Source of the DNA: Paenirhodobacter enshiensis
GTDB lineage: Bacteria > Pseudomonadota > Alphaproteobacteria > Rhodobacterales > Rhodobacteraceae
Direction: 5' to 3'
Length of the DNA: 64,000 nucleotides
Assembly: GCF_000740785.1 (NCBI RefSeq)
Contig: NZ_JFZB01000009.1
Location: forward strand, 124,001-188,000
In this document: piece by piece, positions 35,621 through 44,376 of the stretch
How the letters are laid out: the number at the start of each line of letters is the position of its first letter
Position numbering within the stretch: the first letter of the stretch is position 1
Position numbers and translations under genes: made by a program
The notes under the pieces: generated by a model
What the model saw: the letters and a program-made list of their open reading frames with translations, nothing else
Told to the model about the DNA's origin: nothing
Database searches by the model: none

Positions 35621-37089
35621 AGCGTCGCTCCCACGCCGATGACGGCCATCAGGCCGAGGCAGATCAGGCTGATCCGGTCGGTCGCGGCAAAGACCACCGG
35701 ATCGTCATTCATCTGTCCGCGATGCGTCAGCAGCACCATCCTGCTGATCCAGTAGAACATCACGACGCAGCCCGCCCACAGCCGGTCAGGCGCCGCGTAA
35801 AGCAGGCGCACGTCGGGCGAGGTGACGTAAAGCGCGAGGATCAGGATCGCCACGTAGCCCGAGGCGATGGCCATCGCCATCACCAGCGGCAGATCGGCGG
35901 TGCGGTATCCGCGCCCGCGCACCGCCTCGATGCCGCGCCGGGCGAGATCGGCAAGCTCTGCCTGACGCTTGATCGCGGCGAGCGAGAAGAACAGCGCCCC
36001 CGAGAATGCCGCCAGCCAGAACGACAGCGCCGTCGCCGTGGCGATGCCGCCCGCCACGATGCGCAGCGTGTAAAGCCCCGCGAGGACGCAGATATCGAGG
36101 ATCGGCTGGCGTTTCAGCACCAGCGAATAGCTGAGTGTCACGATGAAATACAGCGCGACGACGGTCAGAAACCGCCCCCCCAGAACAGACGCCAGCCCCG
36201 CCCCCAGGACGAGCAGCGCGGGGGCGAGCGCACTTGCCCCGGCCAGCGTCACCGCGCCCGAGGCAAGCGGACGCCGGCGCTTTCGCGGATGCGCGCGGTC
36301 CGATGCGATGTCGAGCATGTCGTTGAGCACATAGCCTGCCGAAGCGACCAGACTGAAGGCGCAAAATGCCATCAGCGCCGCGCCCAGGCTGGCCAGGTCC
36401 GTCTTGTGTGCGGCCAGAACCGGCACGAAGACCAGCAGGTTCTTCAGCCACTGATGCGGGCGCAGCAGCTTCAGGCGCGTACGCAGCGTGGCCTTCGGCG
36501 CCGGCAGATCGACGATCCCGGCCCCCGTCGCCGCGACCCGGCGGCGCAGCGCGGCCGTTGCGCCGACCATGATCGCGCGCCGTGCATGAGTCCAGACCGC
36601 GACATCGGCCGCACTGTCGCCGATGTAATCGAAATTCCGCTCGCCATAGTGCGCGCACAGAAACCGCGCCTTGGCGGCCCCTTTCAGGTTGTTGTGCCCG
36701 TCAGAGCCATGCACCTCGTCGAACAGCCCGAGCCGGTCGGCGATCTGCTGCGCCAGCGCGTCATCGCTTGCGGTGACGAGCGCGGTGCGTCCGCCCGCGG
36801 CGCGCCATGCCTCGATGATGGCGAGGACGGCGGGGGTGAAGGGCAGGGTGGCGGGGTCGACGGCGCTTATCTCGCTCAGGCGGCGTTTCATCCCGGCGCG
36901 GCCGTCGCGCATCAGGGCCAGACCCGCGCGGACCGGCGCCGTCCAGCTGCGCGACGTGGCCGACCAGAAGGTCTCGAACAGCATGTCGGTGCGGATCAGC
37001 GTTCCGTCGAGGTCGACGACGAGCCAGTGCCCGCCCGGCACCTCCGCCCCGCCCGGCACCTTCGTGTCGTCTGGCCGCTTCGCCGTCAT
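35617..37089 (-). CDS. HAD phosphatase-UbiA prenyltransferase fusion (polyprenyl-phosphate phosphoribosyltransferase-like)
   Basis: Two domains in 490 residues. Residues 20-200 are an HAD phosphatase with D26/D28 (DLDGT), a Thr-Ala-Ser motif II near 106-108, K136 and GDSAAD with D158/D162. Residues 205-490 are a UbiA-type membrane prenyltransferase with NDMLDIASD (N256, D260, D264) followed by HPRKRRRPLASG. This closely resembles the mycobacterial DPPR synthase Rv3806c rather than CyoE/UbiA. Predicted: PRPP plus polyprenyl phosphate gives phosphoribosyl-lipid, and the HAD half may remove the 5-phosphate. First gene of the operon; start at the ATG at 37089. Confidence 0.88.
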   Translation of the reverse strand: MTAKRPDDTKVPGGAEVPGGHWLVVDLDGTLIRTDMLFETFWSATSRSWTAPVRAGLALMRDGRAGMKRRLSEISAVDPATLPFTPAVLAIIEAWRAAGGRTALVTASDDALAQQIADRLGLFDEVHGSDGHNNLKGAAKARFLCAHYGERNFDYIGDSAADVAVWTHARRAIMVGATAALRRRVAATGAGIVDLPAPKATLRTRLKLLRPHQWLKNLLVFVPVLAAHKTDLASLGAALMAFCAFSLVASAGYVLNDMLDIASDRAHPRKRRRPLASGAVTLAGASALAPALLVLGAGLASVLGGRFLTVVALYFIVTLSYSLVLKRQPILDICVLAGLYTLRIVAGGIATATALSFWLAAFSGALFFSLAAIKRQAELADLARRGIEAVRGRGYRTADLPLVMAMAIASGYVAILILALYVTSPDVRLLYAAPDRLWAGCVVMFYWISRMVLLTHRGQMNDDPVVFAATDRISLICLGLMAVIGVGATL

Positions 37090-37238
37090 TGCCGGTCTGT
37101 CCCCGTTCGTTCGTCTGTTGCGAAATCTATAGCAACGGCGAAATTGACGGGCCAGCCGAAACAACGACTTATGAAGCGGCGAACAGGGAAGTTGTGCGCC
37201 GCTTACGGAAAATGAATGATGCACCTGACTTTGAAAAG
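37090..37238 (-). promoter_or_regulatory. Leader between tRNA-Phe and the HAD-UbiA operon
   Basis: The 149-nt gap is AT-richer than its surroundings. On the minus strand a TATAGA (-10-like) lies inside a small dyad GTTGC (37117-37121) / GCAAC (37132-37136), about 40 nt before the operon start. No convincing -35 was seen, so a separate promoter is possible but unproven; read-through from the tRNA is the alternative. Confidence 0.35.
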
Positions 37239-37314
37239 TGGTGCCCAGACCCGGAATCGAACCAGGGACACGCGGATTTTCAATCCGCTGCTCTACCAAC
37301 TGAGCTATCTGGGC
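37239..37314 (-). tRNA. tRNA-Phe (GAA)
   Basis: A complete 76-nt cloverleaf on the minus strand: acceptor GCCCAGA paired with TCTGGGC, D arm GCTC/GAGC around AGTTGGTA, anticodon stem GCGGA/TCCGC with loop TTGAAAA (anticodon GAA), T arm CCTGG/CCGGG with TTCGATT, discriminator A and genome-encoded CCA. Confidence 0.97.
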
Positions 37315-37671
37315 ACCGGGCCGACAGTGTCTGTCCGGCGTTGGTGGGGGGTTATTAGTGGACGTTTCCGGCGCTGTCCAGAGCCTTGTTGCGATTTTCT
37401 TTCGGTCATCGTCCGCTCGCCGGGAAGGGCCTTGCAGACAAGGCTGCGGCGCGGGTCTCCGGCATCGCCAGTATCCGGAAAAGTGGGGGATCGCGGCAGC
37501 TTGCGGGGTAGGGCAGGCGAATCCGATGCCGAATCCTCACCGAAATCCTCCCCCGGGATTCGGCTGCGGGGGGAACAGCTCATCCGCTCTCATGCCCTTC
37601 GACGGCATTTGAACCCGCCCGCATCCGGCGCTAGTGTGCGCGCCGTTGCCCCACGTGCAAGGAGAGAGACC
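37315..37671 (+). promoter_or_regulatory. 357-nt gap between tRNA-Phe and hisC, with candidate hisC promoter
   Basis: No convincing gene; a 92-codon minus-strand frame here has no Shine-Dalgarno and an unprotein-like composition. The 5' half should hold the tRNA-Phe promoter (minus strand). Near hisC, TTGAAC (37609-37614), 17 nt, TAGTGT (37632-37637) is a plausible promoter 35 nt before the start codon. Confidence 0.4.
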
Positions 37672-38733
37672 GTGAGCAGGCTCTGGAGCCCCTTCGTTCA
37701 GAATTTGGTGCCCTATACGCCGGGGGAGCAGCCCAAGCATCGCAGCTTCGTCAAGCTGAACACCAACGAAAACCCCTACGGCCCCTCGCCGAAGGTCATT
37801 GCGGCCATCGCCGGAACGAATGACGACAGCCTCCGGCTGTACCCCGATCCGACGGCGGGCGATCTGCGTCAGGCGATCGCGGCGACACACGGGTTGAGCA
37901 TGGCGCAGGTCTTCGCCGGCAACGGTTCGGACGAGGTGCTGGCCCATGCGTTCAACGCCTTCTTCCGCGACAAGGGGCCGGTGCTGTTCGCCGATGTGAC
38001 CTACAGTTTCTATCCGACCTACTGCAATCTCTATGGGCTGGAGTATCGGACGCTGCCGCTCGATGCCGAATTCCGTCTCGATCCGGCGGCCTACGAAGGC
38101 CCCTGCGGCGGCATCGTCATCGCCAATCCGAACGCGCCGACCGGGCGCGCGCCGGGGCTTGCGGCGATCCGCGACGTGCTCGACCGAAACCCGGATGTCG
38201 TGGTGATCGTCGATGAGGCCTATGTCGATTTCGGCGGCGACAGCGCGGCGCCGCTGATCGCGGAATACGACAACCTGCTGGTCGTTCAGACTTTCTCGAA
38301 GTCGCGCAGCCTCGCCGGGCTGCGGGTCGGCTTCGCGCTCGGGCACCCCGATCTGATCGAGGGGCTGACGCGGGTGAAGGACAGCTTCAACTCCTATCCG
38401 CTCGGCCGTCCGGCGCTGGCGGGGGCACTTGCCGCCTGGCAGGACCGCGCGCATTTCGACGAGACCCGCGCGAAGGTCATGGCAAGCCGCGCCCATGTCA
38501 CCGAAGGGCTTTCGGCGCAGGGCTTCACCGTGCTGCCGTCGCAGGCGAATTTCGTCTTCGCCCGGCATCCGGACGTGGCCGGTGCCGATCTGATGGCCGG
38601 GCTGCGCGAGCGCGGAATTCTGGTGCGCCATTTCGGCGCCGAGCGGATCCGCGACTGGCTGCGCATCTCCATCGGGACCGAGGCCGATTGCGCGGCGCTT
38701 CTTGCCGCCACCGCCGATCTCGTCGCGCACTGA
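37672..38733 (+). CDS. hisC: Histidinol-phosphate aminotransferase
   Basis: A 353-residue class I/II PLP aminotransferase converting imidazole-acetol phosphate to histidinol phosphate, and in many alphaproteobacteria also acting on aromatic amino acids. [12 protein letters not shown] at the N-terminus and the Schiff-base lysine in [18 protein letters not shown] are family hallmarks. The start is GTG 37672, placed because AAGGAGAG lies five bases upstream; the frame is open much further but crosses the tRNA. No other his genes are nearby, as is usual for this scattered pathway. Confidence 0.93.
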   Translation: MSRLWSPFVQNLVPYTPGEQPKHRSFVKLNTNENPYGPSPKVIAAIAGTNDDSLRLYPDPTAGDLRQAIAATHGLSMAQVFAGNGSDEVLAHAFNAFFRDKGPVLFADVTYSFYPTYCNLYGLEYRTLPLDAEFRLDPAAYEGPCGGIVIANPNAPTGRAPGLAAIRDVLDRNPDVVVIVDEAYVDFGGDSAAPLIAEYDNLLVVQTFSKSRSLAGLRVGFALGHPDLIEGLTRVKDSFNSYPLGRPALAGALAAWQDRAHFDETRAKVMASRAHVTEGLSAQGFTVLPSQANFVFARHPDVAGADLMAGLRERGILVRHFGAERIRDWLRISIGTEADCAALLAATADLVAH

Positions 38734-38834
38734 GCGCCCTTTCGGCCGTCGCCTCTTTCAACCGGGCGGCGGCCTTCCCATATTCTCGCATCGGAACCGG
38801 CCCTGAACTCGGCCGGTCATCTTGCGGAGGCACA

Positions 38835-39149
38835 ATGTCCGACACCCGGGATCTTTACATCGAGCAGCGCATCGCGAATGAGCGGAAATCGACGCTCGTG
38901 GCCTATCTGCTGTGGTTCTTCCTCGGCTTCTTCGGGGTGCACCGGTTCTATTTGGGGCGCTGGCTGTCGGGGCTGCTGATGCTGGTGCTGTTCGGCATCG
39001 GCTCGGCGCTGACCTTCATCGGCGTCGGATATGTTCTGATCGGCGTCGTGGCGCTGTGGTGGCTGATCGACGCGCTCTTGATCCCGGCGATGATCGCGGG
39101 TGACATGAGCGCGATGCGGATGCGGATGCGCGCTGGCTACGACGGCTGA
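38835..39149 (+). CDS. TM2 domain membrane protein (104 aa)
   Basis: Two membrane helices joined by a short loop, matching the TM2 domain: YLLWFFLGFFGVHRFYLGRW (with the G-x-H-R-F-Y-L-G core at about 32-43) and the paired helix ending IDALLIPAMIAG. A short cytoplasmic N-terminus and a Met/Arg-rich C-terminus flank them. The domain's biochemical role in bacteria is unknown. GGAGG lies five bases before the ATG at 38835. Separated from hisC by about 100 bp. Confidence 0.85.
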   Translation: MSDTRDLYIEQRIANERKSTLVAYLLWFFLGFFGVHRFYLGRWLSGLLMLVLFGIGSALTFIGVGYVLIGVVALWWLIDALLIPAMIAGDMSAMRMRMRAGYDG

Positions 39150-39157
39150 GATCGGCG

Positions 39158-39182
39158 GCTGAGATCGGCGCCCGATCTCAGC
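39158..39182. terminator. Bidirectional hairpin between TM2 and EamA genes
   Basis: Perfect 11-bp stem GCTGAGATCGG / CCGATCTCAGC with a 3-nt loop, overlapping the EamA stop codon. The left arm is itself repeated in tandem just upstream (39145-39156). Confidence 0.6.
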
Positions 39183-39615
39183 GCGCGACGGCGACCAGAA
39201 TCGCGCCCGCCGCGATCAGACCGACGCCCGCCCAGCCGAGCGGCGGAAGGTGCTCGCCCAGAAACAGCGCGGCGAAGATCGCCACCATGACCACCGAAAG
39301 CTTGTCGATCGGCGCGACACGCGCCGCATCGCCGAGCGAGAGCGCGCGGAAATAGCACAGCCACGACGCCCCGGTCGCGAGCGCCGAGAGCAGCAGGAAC
39401 AGCGCGGCGCGCGGCGAGATGTCCGTGATCCCGCGCAGCTTGCCGCCAGCCCACACCATCGCCCCCAGAATCGCCGCGATGGCGAGCGTGCGCAGCCAGG
39501 TCGCCAGATCGCTGTCGATGCCGCTGACGCCGATCTTGGCGAAAATCGCGGTCATCGCGGCGAAGACGGCAGACAGGATCGCCCAGAATTGCCAGCTGAC
39601 GAGAAGAGCGGTCAT
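39178..39615 (-). CDS. Half-size EamA (DMT) transporter
   Basis: A 145-residue protein with about five helices, which equals one EamA repeat; stand-alone half-size members occur and probably work as dimers. It starts at an ATG at 39615 that overlaps the stop of mprF by 4 nt (ATGA), so the pair is co-translated. The GLGEHLPPLGWAGVGLIAAG-like C-terminal repeat is typical of the superfamily. The link to MprF is interesting but unexplained. The substrate is unknown. Confidence 0.82.
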   Translation of the reverse strand: MTALLVSWQFWAILSAVFAAMTAIFAKIGVSGIDSDLATWLRTLAIAAILGAMVWAGGKLRGITDISPRAALFLLLSALATGASWLCYFRALSLGDAARVAPIDKLSVVMVAIFAALFLGEHLPPLGWAGVGLIAAGAILVAVAR

Positions 39616-42251
39616 CTCGGGTCTCCGGGCGCGGGTTTCCTGCGCAGCTTCAGCCGCTTCGGCCCGCCCGCGATCAGCACCGCGACATCCGAAAGCGCGC
39701 TCATCGGCGAGACGCCGACCGGCACGGCGAGGTAGCGGCGGCGCCACACCGGACGGAACCGCTCGCGGAAGGCGCGCAGATCGGCGAAGGTGGCGAAGGC
39801 CCCGCCATGGCGGAACATCACGTTGCCGAAGCGGCGCCACAGCAGTTCCGTGCGCCGCCCCGTCAGATCGGCGAGCGGCGCGATGCCGAGGCTGAGCTCG
39901 CGCGCGCCCGCCGCCGCGTAATGCTCGATCAGCGCCAGATAGATGAACTCGACCATGCCGTCGGCCACCTCGGGCAGGTAGCGCATCATGTCGACGGCGA
40001 TGCAGGCGCCCGAATGCGGCGCGAAGATATCGGCGAAGCCGACGATCTTGCCCGCCTTGCGCACCAGCGCGATGGGCAGGCGGTCGAGATAGCCGGGATC
40101 GAACGGGCCGACGCTGAACGCCTTCTCGCGCCCGGCGCGGTCGGCAAGCCAGGCCGAGGACACCGCGCTCAGCTCGGACAGCAGTTCGGGCGCATGGGGC
40201 GGTTGCACCACGCTCAGGCTCAGCCCGCCGGCGAGGCGCGCGGTCTGGCGCGCGCGCATCGCCTCGAACCCCGGCGCGGCGAGAGAGAACTCGCGCAGCA
40301 TCACGATGGCCTCATCGCCCACGGCATGGACGGACAGCCCCGCCTCGGTCATCAGCGGCAAGGATCGGTCCGAGATCTGGTAGAACACCGGGCCGAAATT
40401 CGCCTCGCGCGCGGCATCGACGAAGGCCCAGCCGGCGCGTTTGCGCGCCTCCTCGTCCGGCCCCACCGGATCGCCGAGCGCGACCCAGACCGCGCGGCGG
40501 CGCGCGAACATCACGAACGAGCGGCCGTCTTCGGAAAAGCGCAGCTCCTTGTCGCCCGACAGCGCCAGACAGGCCCGCGGATCGGTCTGTCCCTCGATTG
40601 CCCGTGCGGCGCGGGCCACGGCCTCGGCCTGCGATTCGAAGCGCCGCCGCCGCGCCGGTTGCAGCGCGATGAACAGCGTGTAGGCCAGCAGCACCGCCGA
40701 GGCCGCAAGCCCCGCCCGGAGCGAGCGCGGCGTGTTCGCCGAGCGGGCGAAGTCGAGCCACAGCTCGGCGCGATAGGGTGTCGCCTGATGGACGAAGAAG
40801 AAGAACACCCCTGCCGCCAGTGCCACCGTCGCCACGAGCCCGATCCAGGCCGGGCCGAACACCCCGTCGGTGATCTTCGCCTGACGGTAGAACTCGCGCC
40901 CGAACGGCACAAGCAGCACGCCGCCCGCGATCAGCAGGGCGGCGCTGCCGAGGTCCAGATCGTTCAGCAGCGCAGCGACGACGCCGCCCGCGATCGCGAT
41001 CAGCGTCAGGAAATAGGCCCCCGCAACGCGGCGCACCAGCGAGGCCGACAGGATCAGCAGCGCGATCCCCGCGAGCGCCGAGAACAGCGTGCCCCCTTCG
41101 AGCAGGATCGCGCCGACCAGATCGCCATCGTCGACCACCGCCGCGCGCACCGAGGGCATCAGCGATACGGCGAGCAGATAGGCGCCGAGCCAGAACACCC
41201 AGGCGCCGGCAAGCAGCGGCACGATGCCGCCGAGCGCGTTGAAGGCGGGGCGCATCGGCTCGGATATCTCGCCGAACAGCCGCGCGACGATGCCGCCCGC
41301 CAGCCGCGCCTCGTTCAGCGAGACGATGACGAAGGCGATGGCGAAGGGCAGCAGGTAATAGATGATGCGAAACAGCAGAAGCGCCGCGGCGACCTCGCCA
41401 TGGTTCACGCCCGCGGGCATCGCGGCCATCACCACGGTTTCGAACACGCCGACGCCGCCCGGCACGTGGCTGAGCACGCCGACCATCGTCGCGGTGGCGT
41501 AGATCGCCATGAAGGTGATGAAATCGGGCGCGCCGGGCGGCAGCAGCACGTAAAGCGTCAGCGCGGCCATCGAGGAATCGAACAGCGCGACGACCATCTG
41601 ACCGGTCAGGATGCGCGGACGCGGCATGGCGAGCTGGAACCGGCGGATGTGCAGCGTCTTGCCGGAGAAGGCGAGCGCGTAAAGCAGCGCGATTGTGCCG
41701 CCGCCGCCCAGAAGTGCCAACGTGCGCACCGCGCCTTCGGAGAGCGGCAACAGCCCGGTCAGCGCCGCCGGATGCAGCGCCAGCGCGAACACGCCGACCA
41801 GCGTCAGCCCGGTTCCCATGGCAAGCGCGATGTAACTCGCCAGTGCTGCGACCTCGAAAGCGTTCAGCCCGAAGGCCGAATAGATCCGGTAGCGCACCGC
41901 GCCGCCCGACAGCACCGAGATGCCGATGGTATTTCCGAAGGCGTAGCCCAGGAACCCGCCGAGCGCGACCACCCGCAGGGGCAGCTTTTTTTCCAGATAT
42001 TTCAGCGCCCAGAAATCATAGCCGATCAGCGCGGTATAGCCGCAGGCCGTCGCCGCGAGCGCGATCGCCAGCACCGAATGCGGCATGGTGCGCATCTGCT
42101 CGAGGATCTCGCCGGCATGGAGCGGTTGCAGCAGACGATGCATCGCCCAGATGCCCAGACCGAACAGCCCGAGCCCCAGCAGCACCGGTCCGAGGTGGCG
42201 CAGCCACGCCTTGCCCCGCTGTCCCGCATCCCGGCACGCGCCCGCGCTCAT
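39612..42251 (-). CDS. mprF: Phosphatidylglycerol lysyltransferase/flippase (MprF-like)
   Basis: An 879-residue bifunctional membrane protein. The N-terminal half (about 20-540) holds some 12-14 helices of the flippase domain. The C-terminal half (about 570-870) is the DUF2156 aminoacyl transferase (DKELRFSEDGRSFVMFARR; VGFADIFAPHSG; LSLGIAPLADLTGRR). It transfers lysine or alanine from tRNA to phosphatidylglycerol, making the membrane less anionic and protecting against cationic peptides and acid. The start at 42251 is preceded by GGGGGAG. It is co-translated with the half-size EamA protein. Confidence 0.9.
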   Translation of the reverse strand: MSAGACRDAGQRGKAWLRHLGPVLLGLGLFGLGIWAMHRLLQPLHAGEILEQMRTMPHSVLAIALAATACGYTALIGYDFWALKYLEKKLPLRVVALGGFLGYAFGNTIGISVLSGGAVRYRIYSAFGLNAFEVAALASYIALAMGTGLTLVGVFALALHPAALTGLLPLSEGAVRTLALLGGGGTIALLYALAFSGKTLHIRRFQLAMPRPRILTGQMVVALFDSSMAALTLYVLLPPGAPDFITFMAIYATATMVGVLSHVPGGVGVFETVVMAAMPAGVNHGEVAAALLLFRIIYYLLPFAIAFVIVSLNEARLAGGIVARLFGEISEPMRPAFNALGGIVPLLAGAWVFWLGAYLLAVSLMPSVRAAVVDDGDLVGAILLEGGTLFSALAGIALLILSASLVRRVAGAYFLTLIAIAGGVVAALLNDLDLGSAALLIAGGVLLVPFGREFYRQAKITDGVFGPAWIGLVATVALAAGVFFFFVHQATPYRAELWLDFARSANTPRSLRAGLAASAVLLAYTLFIALQPARRRRFESQAEAVARAARAIEGQTDPRACLALSGDKELRFSEDGRSFVMFARRRAVWVALGDPVGPDEEARKRAGWAFVDAAREANFGPVFYQISDRSLPLMTEAGLSVHAVGDEAIVMLREFSLAAPGFEAMRARQTARLAGGLSLSVVQPPHAPELLSELSAVSSAWLADRAGREKAFSVGPFDPGYLDRLPIALVRKAGKIVGFADIFAPHSGACIAVDMMRYLPEVADGMVEFIYLALIEHYAAAGARELSLGIAPLADLTGRRTELLWRRFGNVMFRHGGAFATFADLRAFRERFRPVWRRRYLAVPVGVSPMSALSDVAVLIAGGPKRLKLRRKPAPGDPR

Positions 42252-42398
42252 CGGCTCTCCCCCGCTCTCATTCGCGTGATCCGCGAGGTTGCAGCTTTCC
42301 GTCCGACAGACAAGGTGCGACTGCCACATGGTCGCGCATCAGTGCGCCGGTGCAACAGCCGGCAGGGCTCGGCAGGTCGTTTCATGGCGAAAGGCATG

Positions 42399-42842
42399 TC
42401 AAAGCAGGACAGGCTTGGCAAGAGCCGCGCCCGGGGCTCGGCCATATTCCCCGCTCATGCGGTAATCCTTGCGCGGCCCCTTCACCCGCCATTCGGCGCG
42501 CCAGACCGGCCAGCGGGAAAAGTCGTAATGCACGCGGTAATCGTCCGGGTCGCACCAATGCGCGGCCTCGGGCCGGGCGGGGGCGAAGCGGTGAAACGGC
42601 CTGCCGTCGCCGAACAGCACGACGATCTCGTCCCCGTCCTCGCGCCACAGATAGCTGCGCTCGGCCCGGATCGGGGCGGGGCTGCCGGGCAGGGACAGAA
42701 GGCCTTCTTCGCGGTAGCTCAGCCCCTCGGCGTCGGGGGTGAAGCAGGCCGTGCCGGTGAAGGTGGCGCAACGGCCGTCCGCCTCGACGATGCGGCGCGA
42801 CAGCTGCCATGTTCCGATGAAATCCGAAAGCCGCGGTTCCAT
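42399..42842 (-). CDS. DUF6314-like protein (147 aa)
   Basis: Small soluble protein with a beta-rich pattern (FIGTWQLSRRIVEADG, TGTACFTPDAEGLSYREEG, HWCDPDDYRVHYDF, WRVKGPRKDYRM). This matches the lipocalin/barrel-like DUF6314 family of uncharacterised alphaproteobacterial proteins; I recognise it by pattern only. ATG 42842 follows a GGCGGA site. Divergent from purB with a 78-bp gap. Function unknown. Confidence 0.7.
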   Translation of the reverse strand: MEPRLSDFIGTWQLSRRIVEADGRCATFTGTACFTPDAEGLSYREEGLLSLPGSPAPIRAERSYLWREDGDEIVVLFGDGRPFHRFAPARPEAAHWCDPDDYRVHYDFSRWPVWRAEWRVKGPRKDYRMSGEYGRAPGAALAKPVLL

Positions 42843-42920
42843 TCCGCCCCCGTTTTCCTTGCCCCCGTGTGCCATGCAGTCTAGAAGCGCGGCAAATCCT
42901 TCACAACCGAGAGACCCGCC

Positions 42921-44225
42921 ATGATCCCGCGCTATGCCCGCAAAGAGATGGTCGACATCTGGGAACCCGCCACCAAGTTCAAGATCTGGTATGAGATCGA
43001 GGCCCATGCCTGCGATGCCCAGGCCGAACTGGGCGTGATCCCCAAGGCCAACGCGGAAGCGGTCTGGAAAGCCAAGGACGTCGCCTTCGACGTCGCCCGC
43101 ATCGACGAGATCGAAGCGGTGACCAAGCATGACGTGATCGCCTTCCTGACCCATCTGGCCGAGCATATCGGCTCCGAAGAGGCGCGTTTCGTCCATCAGG
43201 GCATGACTTCGTCGGACGTTCTCGACACCACGCTGAACGTGCAGCTGACGCGCGCCTCGGACATCTTGCTCAAGGACATGGACCGGGTTCTCGCCGCGCT
43301 GAAGACCCGCGCGATGGAACACAAGTATACCGTCCGCATCGGTCGCAGCCACGGCATCCACGCCGAGCCGACCACGATGGGCCTGACCTTCGCGCGCTTC
43401 TACGCCGAGATGGACCGCAACCGCACCCGCCTGATCGCGGCGCGCGATGAGGTCTCGACCGGCGCGATCTCGGGCGCGGTCGGCACCTTCGCCAACATCG
43501 ACCCGCATGTCGAAGAGCATGTGTGCAAGATGATGGGCCTGAAGCCCGAGCCGATCTCGACCCAGGTGATCCCGCGCGACCGCCACGCGATGTTCTTCGC
43601 CACGCTCGGCGTCATCGCCTCGTCGATCGAGAACATCGCGACCGAGATCCGTCACATGCAGCGCACCGAGGTGCTCGAGGCCGAGGAATTCTTCTCGCCC
43701 GGGCAGAAGGGCAGCTCGGCGATGCCGCACAAGCGCAACCCGGTGCTGAGCGAGAACCTGTGCGGCCTCGCGCGGCTGATCCGCTCGGCGGTGACGCCGG
43801 CGCTCGAGGACGTGGCGCTGTGGCACGAGCGCGACATTTCGCACAGCTCGGTCGAGCGCGGCATCGGCCCGGATGCGACGGTGCACCTCGACTTCGCGCT
43901 GAACCGTCTGGCGGGGCTGCTGGAAAAGCTGGTGATCTACCCCGAGAACATGTTGAAGAACCTCAACAAGTTCAAGGGTCTGGTGATGTCGCAGCGGGTT
44001 TTGCTGGCGCTGACCCAGAAGGGCGTGTCGCGCGAGGATGCCTATCGTCTGGTGCAGCGCAACGCGATGAAGGTCTGGGAACACGGCGCCGACTTCCGCA
44101 CCGAGCTGGAAAGCGATCCCGATGTGCTGAAGGCGATGAGCAAGGAAGAGATCGAGGAGAAGTTCGATCTAGGCTACCACACCAAGCATGTCGACACGAT
44201 CTTCCGCCGGGTGTTCGGCGAATAA
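42921..44225 (+). CDS. purB: Adenylosuccinate lyase
   Basis: Purine synthesis enzyme that cleaves SAICAR and adenylosuccinate to fumarate plus AICAR or AMP. The 434-residue fumarase-superfamily protein carries the flexible active-site signature GSSAMPHKRNP and the TSSDVLDT block. The length and motif set match the bacterial (B. subtilis/T. maritima) short class rather than the E. coli class. Repeat copy D with its hairpin sits 27 nt after the stop and is the probable terminator. Confidence 0.96.
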   Translation: MIPRYARKEMVDIWEPATKFKIWYEIEAHACDAQAELGVIPKANAEAVWKAKDVAFDVARIDEIEAVTKHDVIAFLTHLAEHIGSEEARFVHQGMTSSDVLDTTLNVQLTRASDILLKDMDRVLAALKTRAMEHKYTVRIGRSHGIHAEPTTMGLTFARFYAEMDRNRTRLIAARDEVSTGAISGAVGTFANIDPHVEEHVCKMMGLKPEPISTQVIPRDRHAMFFATLGVIASSIENIATEIRHMQRTEVLEAEEFFSPGQKGSSAMPHKRNPVLSENLCGLARLIRSAVTPALEDVALWHERDISHSSVERGIGPDATVHLDFALNRLAGLLEKLVIYPENMLKNLNKFKGLVMSQRVLLALTQKGVSREDAYRLVQRNAMKVWEHGADFRTELESDPDVLKAMSKEEIEEKFDLGYHTKHVDTIFRRVFGE

Positions 44226-44252
44226 GACCGGGCGTCCGCCTGTTCGACGATG

Positions 44253-44325
44253 AAAGAGAGGGGGCTCTGCCCCCTCTTTGCATTTCATGCAAATTCACCC
44301 CCGGGATATTTGGGGCGACGCGAAG
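44253..44325 (-). repeat. Intergenic repeat copy D (type 2 stem)
   Basis: On the minus strand: TCGCCCCAAATATCC, GGGGGTGAA, stem TTTGCAT-gaa-ATGCAAA, then AGAGGGGGC-AGA-GCCCCCTCTCTTTC. The hairpin end faces the purB stop. Compared with copy A the first stem has changed at both arms with pairing preserved. It forms an inverted pair with copy E. Confidence 0.85.
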
Positions 44326-44376
44326 ACAGGACGAGCGCTCCCGGTGGACCGAGGCGCGACGCCTTCCTGCATTCAT

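Noticed and set aside
35617-37089. UbiA half as a second heme O or ubiquinone prenyltransferase
   Set aside because: The acidic motif and the HPRKRRRPLASG block after it resemble the phosphoribosyl-lipid synthase branch, and the neighbours are DprE1/DprE2/GtrA types.
37239-37314. tRNA-Phe as an integration site for a genomic island covering the arabinose-like operon
   Set aside because: No integrase gene and no direct repeat of the tRNA 3' end was seen on the far side of the operon, and base composition looks like the rest of the window.
37305-37583. Minus-strand frame of 92 codons between tRNA-Phe and hisC
   Set aside because: It overlaps the tRNA-Phe 5' end, has no Shine-Dalgarno, and its translation has no protein-like pattern.
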